From assembly GCF_032452875.1 (NCBI RefSeq), contig NC_083871.1, positions 1,835,692 through 1,899,691 of the forward strand: a DNA stretch of 64,000 nucleotides, given 5' to 3'. The position numbers were made by a program, and so were the translations under genes. This DNA is from Bos javanicus (Eukaryota; Chordata; Mammalia; Artiodactyla; Bovidae). Under the pieces are notes generated by a model. That model was not told the DNA's origin. It searched no databases and was given only the letters and a program-made list of their open reading frames with translations. Positions 1-10,983 of the stretch are shown piece after piece; the first letter of the stretch is position 1; each line of letters begins with the position of its first letter.

Positions 1-268
1 GAATGATGCTAAAGCTGAAACTCCAGTACTTTGGCCACCTCATGTGAGGGGTTGACTCATTGGAAAAGACTCTGATGCTTGGAGGGATTGGGGGCAGGAG
101 GAGAAGGGGACGACAGAGGATGAGTTGGCTGGATGGCATCACTGACTCTATGGATGTGAGTCTGAGTGAACTCCGGGAGTTGGTGATGGACAGGGAGTCC
201 CGGCGTGCTGAGATTCATGGGGTCGCAAAGAGTCGGACACGACTGAGCGACTGAACTGACTGACTGAC
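1..268 (+). mobile_element. BovB LINE 3' end (ART2A-like), cut by window edge
   Basis: Recognisable 3' terminal part of the ruminant BovB RTE-type LINE: the block encoding the C-terminal tail of the reverse-transcriptase ORF (GGRRRRGRQRM, then WLDGITDSMDVSLSELRELVMDRE) followed by the terminal motif ending in repeated ACTGA units at 241-268. It begins in mid-element at the window edge. CpG-containing motifs such as the GTCGCAAAGAGTCGGACACG block are kept, so this is a fairly young copy. Confidence 0.9.
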
Positions 269-697
269 AGATATGCAGATGATACCACTTTAATGGCGGA
301 AAGTGAAGAGGAACTAAAAAGCCTCTTGATGAGGGTGGAAGATGAGAGTGAAAAAGCTAGCTTGAAACTCAGCATTTGAAAAACAAAGACCATGGCATCT
401 GGTCCCATTACTTCATGGCAAATAGTTGGACAAAAATTGGATTCATTTTGATATTTGGCAAAACTAATACAATTGTGTAAAGTTTAAAAATAAAATAAAA
501 TTAATTAAAAAAAAACTTAAAAAAAAAATTGGAAACAGAGACAGAGTTTATTTTTTTGTTCTCCAAAATCACTGTGGATGTTGACTGCAGCCATGAAATT
601 AAACAACACTTGGAAGTTGGAAGAAAAGTGATGACAAACCTGGAGACCCTAAAAAGCAGAGGCACCACTCTGCTGACAAAGGTTCATATAATCAAAG
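269..697 (+). mobile_element. BovB LINE fragment, reverse-transcriptase region
   Basis: Starts abruptly with the block for the RT catalytic YADD region (YADDTTLMAESEEELKSLL-like), runs through the MASGPITSWQ and SHEIKQHLEVGRK blocks, and stops near 697, where endonuclease-domain sequence from another part of BovB follows. It is interrupted at 442-523 by a short L1 tail. Stop codons and substitutions throughout; dead fragment. Confidence 0.85.
442..523 (+). mobile_element. Ultra-short L1-BT 3' end insertion
   Basis: About 80 bp matching the last bases of the ruminant L1-BT 3' UTR (TTTGGCAAAACTAATAC, then TTTAAAAATAAAATAAAATT) with an A-rich tail; it is the reverse complement of the L1 ends at 49,990 and 58,870. 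It splits a BovB segment. The bases aaaaattgga occur on both sides (432-441 and 524-533) and are explained as a 10-bp target-site duplication, because removing one copy restores a BovB-like sequence. Confidence 0.85.
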
Positions 698-930
698 CTA
701 TAGAACTAACACCCAAAAAAGATATGCTTTTCATTATAGGGGATTGGAATGCAGAAGTTGGAAGTCAAGAGATACCTGGAGTAACAGGCAAATTTGTCCT
801 TGGAGTACAAAATGAATCAGGGCAATGGTTAACCGAGTTTTGCCAAGAGATCTCACTGATTATAGCAAACACCCACTTCCAACAATGCAAAAGAAGACTC
901 AACACATGTATATCATCAGATGGTCAGTAG
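529..930 (+). pseudogene. BovB ORF remnant: RT tail joined to APE endonuclease piece
   Basis: A 133-codon open frame crossing the joint of two BovB fragments. Its first half is RT-region sequence (VDCSHEIKQHLEVGRK); from about residue 60 it is endonuclease sequence (KKDMLFIIGDWNAEVGSQ). In an intact BovB these parts lie in the opposite order, so the open frame is an accident of rearranged fragments and not a functional protein. GDWN is a conserved block of AP-type endonucleases. Confidence 0.75.
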
Positions 931-1771
931 CAAAATCAGACTGATTATATTCTTTGCAGTCAAATAAGGAGAAACACTATACAGTCAGCAAAAACAAGAT
1001 CTGGAGCTGACTGTGGCTCAGATCATGAACTCCTTATTGCCAAATTCACACTGAAATTGAAGAAAGTAGGGAAACCACTAGACCATTCACATATGATCTA
1101 AATCAAATCCCTTACAATTATACAGCAAAAATGACAAATAAATTCACAGGATTAGATTTGATAGACTGAGTGCCTGAAGAACTATGGACAGAGTTTTGTG
1201 ACATTGCACAGGAGGCAGTGATCAAGACCATCCCCAAGAAAAGAAAAGCAAAAAGGCAAAATGGTTGTCTGATGAGCCCTTATAAGTGGCTGAGAAAATA
1301 AGAGAAGTGAAAGGCAAAGGAGAGAAGGAAAGATATACCCATTTGCATGCAGCGTTCTAAAGAATAGCAAGGAGAGATAAGGAAGTCTTCCTCCATGATC
1401 AGTGCAAAGAAATAGAGAAAAACAGTAGAATGGGAAGGACTAGAGATCTCTTGAAGAAAATAAGAGATACCAGGGGAACATTTCATGCAAAGATGGGCAC
1501 AATAAAGGACAGAAATGGTATGGACTTAGAAGCAGACAATATTAAGAAGAGGTAGCAACAATACACAGAAAAAATATACAAAAAAGATCTTAATAATCCA
1601 GATAACCATGATGGTGTGATCACTCACCTAGAGCCAGCCATCCTGGAATGTGAAATCAAGTGGGCCTTATGAAATATCACTATGAACAAAGATAATGGAG
1701 GTGATGTAATTCCAAGGACTTGAGCTATTTCAAGTCCTAAAAGATGATGCTGTGAAAGTGCTGCACTCAAT

Positions 1772-2192
1772 ATGTCAGGGATTTGGAAAACTCAACAGTG
1801 GCCACAGGATGAGAAAAGGTCAGTTTTCATTCCAATCCAAAAGAAAGGCAATGCAAAAGAATATTCAAACTACCAGAGAGTTGCACTCATCTCACACACT
1901 AGCAAAGTAGTGCTTAAAATTCTCCAAGCCAGGCTTCAAAAGTATGTTAACTGTGAACTTCCAGATGTTCAAGCTGGATTTAGAAAAGGCAGAGGAACCA
2001 GAGTTGTTCTATGCCAACATCCATTGGGTCATAGAAAGAACAAGAGAGTTGCAGAAAAACATCTACTGCTGCATTATTGACTACACCAAAGCCTTTGATT
2101 GTGTGGATCACAACAAACTGTGGAAAATTCTTCAAGAGATGGGAACACCAGATCATCTTACCTGCCTCCTGAGAAATCTGTATGCAGGTTAA
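1772..2192 (+). pseudogene. BovB reverse-transcriptase remnant, broken by frameshift
   Basis: Two overlapping open frames (1772-2080 and 1944-2192) carry consecutive pieces of the BovB RT: the first has the SGIWKTQQWPQDEKRSVFIPIQKKGN block upstream of the fingers, the second the motif-A region IIDYTKAFDCVDHNKLWKIL. The switch of frame shows a small indel near 2000. Motif A aspartate is present, but the later YADD box is destroyed, so no activity is expected. Confidence 0.8.
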
Positions 2193-3066
2193 AAAGCAAC
2201 AGTTAGAACTGGACATGACACAAAAGACTGGTTCCAAGTTGGGAAAGGAGTAGGTCAAGGCTGTATATTGTCACCCTGATTATTCAACTTATATGCAGAG
2301 TACATCATGTGAAATGCCAGGCTGGATAAAGCACAAGCTGGAATCAAGATTGCAGGATAAATATCAATAACCTCAGTTAGACAGATGACACCACCCTTAT
2401 GGCAGAAAGCAAAGAACTAAAGAGCCTCTTGATGTATGTGACAGAGGAGAGTGAAAAAGTTGGCTTAAAACTCTAAATTCAGAAAACTAGTATCATGGCA
2501 TCTGGTCCCATCACTTCATGGCAAATAAATAGGGAAACAATGGAGAAAGTGGGAAACTTTTTTTTTTTTGGGGGGGGGGGTGCTCCAAAAATCACTGCAG
2601 ATGGTGACTGCAGCCTTGAAATTAAAAGATGCTTGCTCCTTGGAAGAAAATCTATGACTAACCTAGACAGCATATTAAAAAGGAAAGACATTACTTTGCC
2701 AACAATTGTCTGTCTACTCAAAGCTATGGTTTTTCCAGTAGTCCTGTCTGAATATAAGAGTTGGACTATAAAGAAAGCTGAGTGCCAAAGAATTGTTGCT
2801 TTTGGACTGTGGTGTTGGAGAACTCTTGAGAGTCCCTTGGACTGCAAAGAGAACAAACCAGTCCATCCTAAAGGAAATCAGCCCTGAGTATTCATTGGAA
2901 TGACTGATGCTGAAGCTGAACCTCCAGTACTTTGTCCAACTGATGCAAAGAGCTAACTCAATGGAAAAGACCCTGATGCTGGGAAATATTGAAGACATGG
3001 GGCAAAAGGGACAACAGAGGATGAGATGGTTGGATGACATCACCAACTCGATGGAAATGAGTTTGA

Positions 3067-3320
3067 GAAGGCGATGGCACCCCACTCTAGTACTCTTGCC
3101 TGGAAAATCCCATGGACGGAGAAGCCTCGCATGGGGTCACAAAGAGTCGAACATGACTGAGCGACTTCACTTTCACTTTTCACTTTCATGCATTGGAGAA
3201 GAAAATGGCAACCCACTCCAGTGTTCTTGCCTGGAGAATCCCAGAGACAGGGAGCCTGGTGGGCTGCTGTCTATGGGGTCGCACAGAGTTGGACATGACT
3301 GAAGTGACTTAGCAGCAGCA
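3067..3320 (+). mobile_element. Bov-A2 SINE (dimeric) inside BovB
   Basis: Two tandem related monomers, each with the GAGAAGG(C/A)RATGGCAMCCCACTC start, separated by CACTTTCACTTTTCACTTTCATGCATTGG, ending in the typical (CAG)n tail at 3309-3320. It interrupts BovB 3'-end sequence, which resumes at 3321 (GCAAGCTCTG), so it is younger than that BovB. No clear target duplication beyond a few bases. Confidence 0.9.
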
Positions 3321-3455
3321 GCAAGCTCTGATAGTTGGTGATGGACAGAGAAGCTTGTTGTGCTGCAGTCTATGTGGGTGCATAGAGTCAGACCTGACTA
3401 AGCGATTCATCTGAACTGACGTTTTTTTTGTTTGTTCATTTGTTGTTGTTGTTGT

Positions 3456-3812
3456 TTTTCCAGTAGTCATGTATGATTGAGAGCTGGACAATAAAGAAAG
3501 CTGAGTGCTGAAAAATCCACCCTGTATATTCATTTGAAGAACTGATGCTGAAGCTGAAGATCCAATACTTGGCCACCTGATGTCAAGGGCTGGCTCATTG
3601 AAAAAATACTCTAATGCTGGAATGATTGAGGGAAGAAGGGCAAGGAGGGCGGGCAGTGTAAGAGATGGGTGGATGGCATCCCTGACTCAATGGACATGAG
3701 TTTGAGATAACTCAGGATGATAGGGAAGAACAGAAAAGTTTGCTGTGCTTCAGTTCATAGGGTAACAATGATTCAGGCATACTTTGTTTGACTGAACAAT
3801 AACAATGGCCCC
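3456..3812 (+). mobile_element. BovB LINE 3' end, diverged
   Basis: 3' end of another BovB copy in the same orientation, starting at the TTTTTCCAGTAGTCATGTATG block and running to TTTGACTGAACAATAACAA, a variant 3' terminus. It follows a T/TTG-rich stretch (3421-3460). Diverged and without coding capacity. Confidence 0.85.
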
Positions 3813-5206
3813 ATAGATGTGTTCTTTCCCAGCATAAAGAGTAGGGGTATTTATCTGATAAGTTTATTTCCTTTCTGAAAGGTGAATAGGCCAACTCATC
3901 AGATTCAACCTTGATCTTGGGTGCGAGGATTACAGACTAATATGACTGCCAAATTCCTTCTGAGAATGGTTAGATCCTGTGCCCTATTCTCCTATATTCT
4001 TCTGAGTGCCCCTAGGTATCCGTGGGAAAGTGGACCCACTCTCCTTTACAGGCTCCTGAACGCTAGTACTGTGAACACCTGATTTAGACAAAAGCCTGGG
4101 GATGCCATCTGGAGCTAATGATCCTCATTTCAAAGTCTTTTCGAGCCCTGGTACTAGTGACCTACCAGGGCTTTATGTATTTTAGGAGATAATTTGACAT
4201 ACCTCAAAATTCAAATTTTATGAAAATTCACTTCTAAAATTGTTTCTTAGGAAAAATATTACACTGCTATGTAAGAAGAGGTTTTCCTAACTAAAGAAGA
4301 AGAAGGTTTAAATATATTTATTAAGGTTTTCCTAACTAAAGGTACTGAAAATAATCATAAATAATAAGTTTTCTTATTTAAAGAAAGTCTAATATAACCC
4401 CATTAATTCTATTTAAAATTATGTTCAAGGCAAATATTTTGTATTTTTAAGACATATTATGCTATAACTTTAACTATAAAATCAAAAGAAAACCAGTAGG
4501 TACTGTCTTTGAACGGAAGCAGCCATATGTTTTTCCTACTTGAAATGCATCTTTCTTGTCTTCTGTGATGTATTGTCTCCTGATTTCCCTCCCATCTCAG
4601 GTCTACAAGTCCTCTCTCCTTGCTGAGCCATCTCTCCTGTCTTTCCTCTTGAAGTGTGAGCTCTCTGTGGAGCACAGCACTTGCTACACTCTCTCCCTAA
4701 GAATAGACAAAATCAGCACAGCCTGTTTTAGAGAAGAGGCAACATTAAATAAATTCATGCATCTCACTTTAAAAAGCTGAGTAACAGGAAACTCTGAAGT
4801 GAATCCGTTGGCCCTTGCAGCAGTTTGGGACACTTAGGAAAGCCAGTGCTTAAGTGACAGGTCATAAAATGTTCATTACAGGGTTTAGCCATTACTATTA
4901 CACAGTGGGGAGCAGGCAAAGAAGGCTGTGGAAAGCTGCTGTTTCTGCATTTATTGATAACCCTGGCGTCACGGGGACCAGTAGTCAGTAAGAAAAGGAA
5001 GAAAAGATTAGTGTAGAGATAGAGAGTAAGCACAGCCTGGAAAAATAAGGACAAAGCATACTCATGCCTGTCACAGTCAGTGCCAGTCTCAGTCATGTAC
5101 AGAGCCTACAGGATTAGCTGTTCAGGGTTACAGAAAAGTGAAAACAAAACAGGAGACACAGACCACGTGCTGGGTCTGCAGAGAGAACTAGTGTTCTCAA
5201 ATTCAA
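3813..5206. other. Non-repeat AT-rich DNA, nothing recognised
   Basis: No gene or known repeat recognised. The only structure seen is a short direct repeat, ggttttcctaactaaag, at about 4280-4296 and 4325-4341 (45-bp period). Open frames of 72-110 codons here show no known domain. Confidence 0.6.
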
Positions 5207-5510
5207 GTGTGTATGCCAGACACACAGTGAGGCCAACCTGAAATACCAGAGTTTAAAGCAGAGGAAGATTCATTGCAGGGCAAAGCAAGAAGAACAGGCA
5301 GTGTTTGCTCAAAAACCCTAATTCCCCAATGTTTTAAGGGGGAAAATTTTTCACAGGCAAAATTTGGGGTGAAGGTGGCAGAGTATGTGATTTTCTTCTG
5401 ATAACATGTGAATTTCTTCTGATAATGTGGTGAGGTAACAGGGTGGTGCTCCAGGAATTTTGTGCTCAGTCTGAAGTCATCATCCTCCACATAGGTGGGA
5501 TCTTAGTTCT
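5207..5510 (+). repeat. LTR-like interspersed repeat, family not named
   Basis: Shares a block order with 12,014-12,270: a GGTGAAGG...CAGAGTATGTGAT-type segment followed at a similar distance by the near-exact block TGGTGAGGTAACAGGG (5425-5445 against 12,070-12,090). Two copies in one window mark it as dispersed; style is that of an old ruminant ERV LTR. No intact TG...CA ends could be placed. Confidence 0.45.
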
Positions 5511-5573
5511 TGCAAAAAAACCAACTATGAGATATTGTTATATAATCTCTTGAGATCTCTAGTCTTTCCCATT

Positions 5574-6287
5574 CTACTAAAGAACCTCTTGATGAAAGTG
5601 AAAGAGGAGAGTGAAAAAGTTGGCTTAAAACTCAACATTCAGAAAACTCATATCATGGCATCTGGTCCCATCACTTCTTGGGAAATAGATGGGGAAACAG
5701 TGGAAACAGTGTCAGACTTTATTTTGGGGGGCTCCAAAATCACGGCAGGTGGTGATTGCAGCCATGAAATTAAAAGACACTTACTCCTTGGGAGGAAAGC
5801 TGTGACCAACTTAGACAGCATATTCAAAAGCAGAGACATTACTTTGCCAACAAAAGTCCACATAGTCAAAGCTATGGTTTTTCCAGTAGTCATGTATGGA
5901 TGTGAGATTTGGACTACAAAGAAAGCTGAGCACTGAAGATTTGATGCTTTTGAACTGTGGTGTTGGAGGAGATTCTAGAGAGTCCCCTGGACTGCAAAGA
6001 GATTCAACAAGTCCATCCTAAAGGAAATCGATCCTGAATGTTCATTGGAAGGATTGATGCTAAAGCTGAAACTCCAATATGTTGGCCATCTGATGAGAAG
6101 AACTGACTCATTTGAAAAGACCGTGATACTGGGAAAGATTGAAGTTGGGAGGAGAAGGGACGACAGAGGATGAGATGGTTGTGTCATCACCAACCTGATG
6201 GACATGAGTTTGAGTAAACTCCTGGAGTTGGTGATGGACAGGGAGGCCTGACGTCAGACATGACTGAGTGACTGAACTGAACTGAAA
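5574..6287 (+). mobile_element. BovB LINE 3' half
   Basis: Runs from the block LLMKVKEESEKVGLKLNIQK in the RT C-terminal region to the 3' terminal ACTGAACTGAACTGA repeats (6270-6287). A 133-codon frame (5535-5936) covers VGLKLNIQKT, MASGPITSWEIDGETVETV, GDCSHEIKRHLLLGRK and AMVFPVVMYGCEIWT, all BovB. The frame then breaks; the rest encodes the QRM-RWLDGITDSMD tail in other frames. 5'-truncated and inactive. Confidence 0.92.
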
Positions 6288-7109
6288 TGAATCCCTTGAG
6301 AAGGAGGCAGGACACTGCTTTATTGCTGCACAATTTTTTTCTTGTCCACTCTTCCTTTGTTTCTGCATTCTTTTCTTTAATTAGTAACTGCTTGAGCCTG
6401 CTCTTGAAACTCAGGGAAGGTCTAGGAGAGTGAAACCTTTTTCCTACAAGCAAGAAACAGGGAACACAGAAAAGATTTGTACTCCTAACAGTATCATTCT
6501 CAGTTTCCACAGCAGCTCTGAGCAAAAGTACCTGAGCTACAGTGGCCCTGGTGATCTGTAAACCTGAATGTTAGAAACAGGCAGGGAAGGGGTTCTGGGC
6601 AGCATGGCCCTCACCCAGTTCAGCCCACATAGAACAAACCACCTCAATGTTCAAACATTGTGTAAAACTATGACAGAAATCATATCCTGTATAATTAAGA
6701 AAGTGTAAAAAAAATTGGACTATTTCAAACCAGAAAGCTAAACAATTAATTCACTTACTGACTGAGCAAAATAAGATAAAATCAGATTAAAATATGACTA
6801 GGTCTTCTCTTTGTCATCAGTGATGATTTTCTCTGTTGTGTTTCCTGATTCTGTGTACAAAGATATAAGGAGTCTGGGCTTGTCAGATTGTGGGACTCTC
6901 TCCTTCTAAAATAAAACCCAGATTTCTTTGCTTGGAATAATGTCTAAATTGTAAAATATGTTTTAGATCATTGTAGCAAGTCCTAAAATATAGCTGTTTG
7001 GTGACTCTTGTAAGTTGTCCATATGGCATCACTCTAGTCCAAGTGGGCTACCAGTGGACTCAACATCATTTCTCTTCCTCCTTTTCCATATTGACTGATG
7101 CTTATGGTC
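6288..7109. other. Single-copy DNA, nothing recognised
   Basis: Read on both strands; no gene or repeat identified. Open frames are short and without known motifs. Confidence 0.5.
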
Positions 7110-7265
7110 TTAGACTCCCCTGTCAAATTGTCTAGGTTTGAATCCTTGCTTTACCACATTCTTGGCCATGTGACCTTGAACAATTTCATAATATAAAAAA
7201 TCATAATACAAATAGCATGTAGTATAATAAAGATCACTTTATTGTGAGATTGGAAAGGGATAAAG
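7110..7265 (+). repeat. MIR SINE fragment
   Basis: Matches the MIR core: TAGGTTTGAATCCTTGCTTTACCACATTCTTGGCCATGTGACCTTGAACAA corresponds to the well-known CTGTGTGACCTTGGGCAA block, followed by an ATAATAxxATAG segment. Old mammalian-wide SINE, strongly decayed. Confidence 0.7.
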
Positions 7266-7500
7266 ATGTAAACAAGCTGAAGAAAGAGATCCTGATACAC
7301 AGGATGTTCTCACTAAGTGATAGATTTTAACTCTCCAGCTTGAACTGAACTTTCTCTTCCCCTCACATTAGAGGTGAAGAGAGTTTCTGGTGTCTGGCAA
7401 AGTTGTAAATCACAGTCTCTGTGTTCTGGTACATTTTTAGGGACACTGTATTAAAAGTGCTTTGCTAGATACTGTGGTAAATATGTTTAACTTGTTATCG

Positions 7501-8222
7501 GTTCAGTTCAGTTCAGTCGCTTAGTCATGTCCGACTCTTTGTGACCCCATGAATCACAGCACGCCAGGCCTCCCTGTCCAGCAATGTCTCCCTGAGTTCA
7601 CTCAAACTCATGTCCATTGAGTTGGTGATGCCATCCATCCATCTCATCCTCTGTCGTCCCCTTTTCCTCCTGCCCCCAATTCCTCCCAGCATCAGAGTCT
7701 TTTCCAGTGAGTCAACCCCTCACATGAAGTTAAATAAGCAGAGTGACAATATACAGCCTTGATGTACTCCTTTTCCTATTTGGAACCAGTCTGTTGTTCC
7801 ATGTCCAGTTCTAACTGTTGCTTCCTGACCTGCACATAGGTTTCTCAAGAGGCAGGTCAGGTGGTCTGATACTCCCATCTCTTGAAGAATTTTCCACAGT
7901 TTATTGTGATCCACACAGTCAAAGGCTTTGGCATAGTCAATAAAGCAGAAATAGATGTTTTTCTAGAACTCTCTTGCTTTTTCCATGATCCAGCAGATGT
8001 TGGCAATTTGATCTCTGGTTCCTCTTCCTTTTCTAAAATCAGCCTGAACATCTGGAAGTTCATGGTTCATGTATTGCTGAAGCCTGGCTTGGAGAATTTT
8101 GAGCGTTACTTTACTAGCGTGTGAGATGAGTGCAATTGTGCGGTAGTTTGTGCATTCTTTGGCATTGCCTTTCTTTGGGATTGGAATGAAAACTGATCTT
8201 TTCCAGTCCTGTGGTGACTGCT
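7501..8222 (-). mobile_element. BovB LINE with internal deletion
   Basis: Minus-strand copy. 7501-7727 is the 3' end (TCAGTTCAG repeats, then the terminal block). At about 7728 the sequence jumps directly to the RT region (AAGTTAAATAAGCAGAGTGACAATATACAGCC), so roughly the segment between RT motif C and the 3' tail is missing. It ends at 8222 in TTCCAGTCCTGTGG. Reverse-strand frames retain DHNKLWKILQEMG and the KGVHQGCILS block (RT motif B region). Confidence 0.92.
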
Positions 8223-8893
8223 AATTTTATTATAGTGTAAAATAGTTATAGTAACTATTTTACAAAAGGATTGTGCTATTTTAAATTCCTACTCCTATAT
8301 ACTCTACTCCCATGGATTCACCCAAGAAAAAAGAAAGTATATGTGCATACAATGACCTATATATGAAACTTCATGGCAGTTTTATTTGTAATAGTCCCCA
8401 GAATAGTACAATACAGATGTCTGTCAGCTGGCAAAGGGGTCATTTTGAAATATATATACATATACATCAAATCATTATATCAGACACATTAAACTTACAC
8501 AATGTTATATATTAAACATATCTCAGTGATGTCAGTAAAAAAAAAAAAAAAAAGGAAAAAGACCACAGGTGAGGAAATAAACAATTTAAGATACAGTCAT
8601 AAAATGGAAAACTACTCAGCAATAAATATTTATGAATATTGATACATGCAACAGCACTGATGAATCTCAAAATAATTGTGTTCATTGGAAGAAGATGAAA
8701 AGTTTATCCACTGTATGATTCCACTGATGTAAGGCTAAAAAATGTAAGCTAATCTATTGTGAGAAAAAGCAAGTCTATAGTTGTTAGGTAAGTTCACATC
8801 CATTTCATGGGTATTGCATACGTTAAAACCTGTAAGATTGAATACTTCAAATATATAGTCAATTATATCTCAGTAAAACTAGTAAAATCAATC
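8223..8893 (+). repeat. Old L1 3' UTR with a second L1 tail inside
   Basis: The segments around 8365-8420 and 8560-8760 follow the old mammalian L1 (L1MA-like) 3' UTR: TTTTATTTGTAATAGTCCC, then ACTACTCAGCAATAAA, GATACATGCAACA and TGTATGATTCCACT blocks in order. Between them, 8440-8552 has a different L1 tail (AAACTTACACAATGTTATAT plus poly-A), suggesting a later insertion. Confidence 0.7.
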
Positions 8894-9263
8894 AGTAACT
8901 TTTTTTCAGACAGCTCTGAACCAGTTTGTAGTTGTGCGTATCTTTGACTTTAAGCAGTCTCCTCCAATCTTATGGTTTAACTACTATAAACATTCTGAAA
9001 ATTCCCTAATGTCCTTTTCTGGACATTTTCAATAGTTCATCAATAAAATAGTCTCAGTTTTATCCCATCCTAAAAATAAAATTTCCTCTAAATCTTCTAA
9101 CAGTTCCATATCTGTCTACCCCTTGGCAATTTCAGTTGTGGTAATTCTATTCTACATAAAATGTTTCATGCTCCTCACATATTCTTATCATTAATCAAAC
9201 CTCAGTTTGTATCTTGTTTCTTCTGAAATACTAAAATAGTTGTTTTCAAAATCAACAACAACT

Positions 9264-9840
9264 TGTTTTTTTTTTTTTTTTACTTTTTATTTTATGTTGG
9301 AGTATGGCTGATTAACAATGTTGTGATAGTTTCAAATGGAGAGCAAAGGGGCTCTGTCAGGCTGCTGCATGACATTGAGCAGAGTTCCCTGTACTATACA
9401 GTAGGACCTTGTTGGTTATCCATTTTAAATATAATAGTGTGTACCTGTTGATACCAAACTCCCTAACTATTCTTTATTGCTGAATTTCTATCTGCCCCCT
9501 TCCCTGCCCCCGGTAACAATAAGTTCACTTTCTAAGTCTGTGAGACTGCTTCTATTTCACAAACAAGTTAATTTATATTATTTCCTTGTAGATTTCACAT
9601 GTAAGAGATATCATATGATATTAGTCTTTCTCTGTCTAACTTCATTCAATGTGACAGTCTCTAAGTCCATTCTTGTTGCTGCAAATGGTGTTCTTTTGTT
9701 CTTTGTTGTAACTGAGTAATATTCCATCACATATATGTACCACATCTTCTTTATTCATTCCTCTGTTGATGGACACTTAGGTTGTTTTCATATCTTGGCT
9801 ATTGTGAATAGTCCATTGGTGTGCATATATCCTTTCAGAC
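9264..9840 (-). mobile_element. L1 LINE 3' end (artiodactyl type)
   Basis: Begins with a T17 run at 9265-9281 (poly-A of the minus-strand element) and continues through GAGCAAAGGGGCTCTGTCAGG, TGAGCAGAGTTCCCTGTACTATACAGTAGG and the ATTCCATCACATATATGTACCACATC block typical of the reverse complement of L1 3' ends. 5'-truncated; no coding capacity. Confidence 0.85.
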
Positions 9841-9879
9841 CATATTTTTATCTACAACTTACTTGTATTTAATGTCAAG

Positions 9880-10983
9880 ATACACTTCAAAAGTATGTAA
9901 ACTGAGAACTTCCAGATGTACCAAGTGGATTTCAAAGAGGCAGAAGAACAAGAGATCAAACTGCCAACACATTGGATCATGGACAAAGCATTCAAGAATT
10001 CAAGAATAACATTTTCTTCTGCTTCGTTGACTATGCTAAAGCCTTTGACTCTGGATCACAACAAACTGTGGAAGATTCTTAAAGAGATAGGGCTATCAGG
10101 CTTCCTTATCTGTCTCCTGAGAAACCCATATTCAAGTCAAGAAGCAACAATTAGAACTGTACATGGAACAACTGGCTGGTTCCAAATTGTGAAAGGAGTA
10201 CAACAAGGGTGTATATTGTCATCTTTCTTGTGTAACTTCTATGCAGAGTGTATCTTGCAAAATGCCAGGCTTAATGAATCACAAGCTGGAATCTAGATTT
10301 ACAGGAGATATATCAACAACCTCAAATGTGTAGATGATACTAATCTACTGGCAGAAAGTGAAGAAAAACTAAAGAGCCTCTTAATGAGGGTGAAAGAGGA
10401 GACTGAAAAAGTTGGCTTGAAGCTCAAAATTTAAAAACAAACAAACTAAGATCAAGGCATCAGGTCCCATCACTTGATGTTAAATACAAGGGAGAGAAAC
10501 CTAGACAGTCCATTTAAAAGCAGAGATATCACTTTGCTGACAAAGTGATGCTTTTTCCAGTAGTTATGTGCAGATGTGAGAGTTGGATCATAAAGAAAGC
10601 TAAGCACTGAAGAATTGATTATTTTGAATTGTGGGGCTGAAGACTCGAGAGTCTCTTGGATTTTAAGAAGATCAAATCAGTCAATCCCAAAGGAAATCAA
10701 CCCTGAATGTTTATTGGAAGACTGACACTGAAGCTGAAGCTCCAATACTTTGACCACCTGAGAAGAAGGACCAACTCATTGGAAAAGATCATGATTCTGG
10801 GAAAGATTGAAGGCCAAAGGAAAAGGGGGTGGCAGAGGATGAGCTTGCTAGACAGCATCACCAAATCAATGGACATTAATTTGAGCAAACTCTGGGCAAT
10901 AATGGAGAACAGAGGAGCCTGATGTGTTGCAGTCCATGAGGTCATAGAGTAGGACATGACTAAGAGACTGAACAATAGCAACA
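9880..10983 (+). mobile_element. BovB LINE, RT region to 3' end, diverged
   Basis: Begins in the RT region (CTTCAAAAGTATGTAAAC), includes a 126-codon frame (9916-10296) with DHNKLWKILKEIGLSGFLICLLRNPYSSQEATIRT and VQQGCILSSFL (motif B region), then the 3' coding tail with LGKIEGQRKRGWQRMSLLDSI and a variant terminus CTGAACAATAGCAACAAA. Internal deletions shorten the middle; several stops. Confidence 0.9.

Larger units (their letters stand above)
698..3420 (+). mobile_element. BovB LINE, long degraded copy with endonuclease and RT regions
   Basis: Most complete BovB copy here. It begins within the APE-type endonuclease region (GDWNAEVGSQ at about 744-773, then SDH-like TVAQIMNSLLP context), continues through the linker to the reverse-transcriptase region (DYTKAFDCVDHNKLWKIL around 2080-2125) and on to the 3' end near 3420. 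The RT active-site block YADD reads as stop-TDD at about 2375-2390. Many frameshifts break the single BovB ORF. A Bov-A2 SINE sits in its 3' part (3067-3320) and a T12/G11 homopolymer expansion lies at 2558-2580. Non-functional. Confidence 0.9.
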
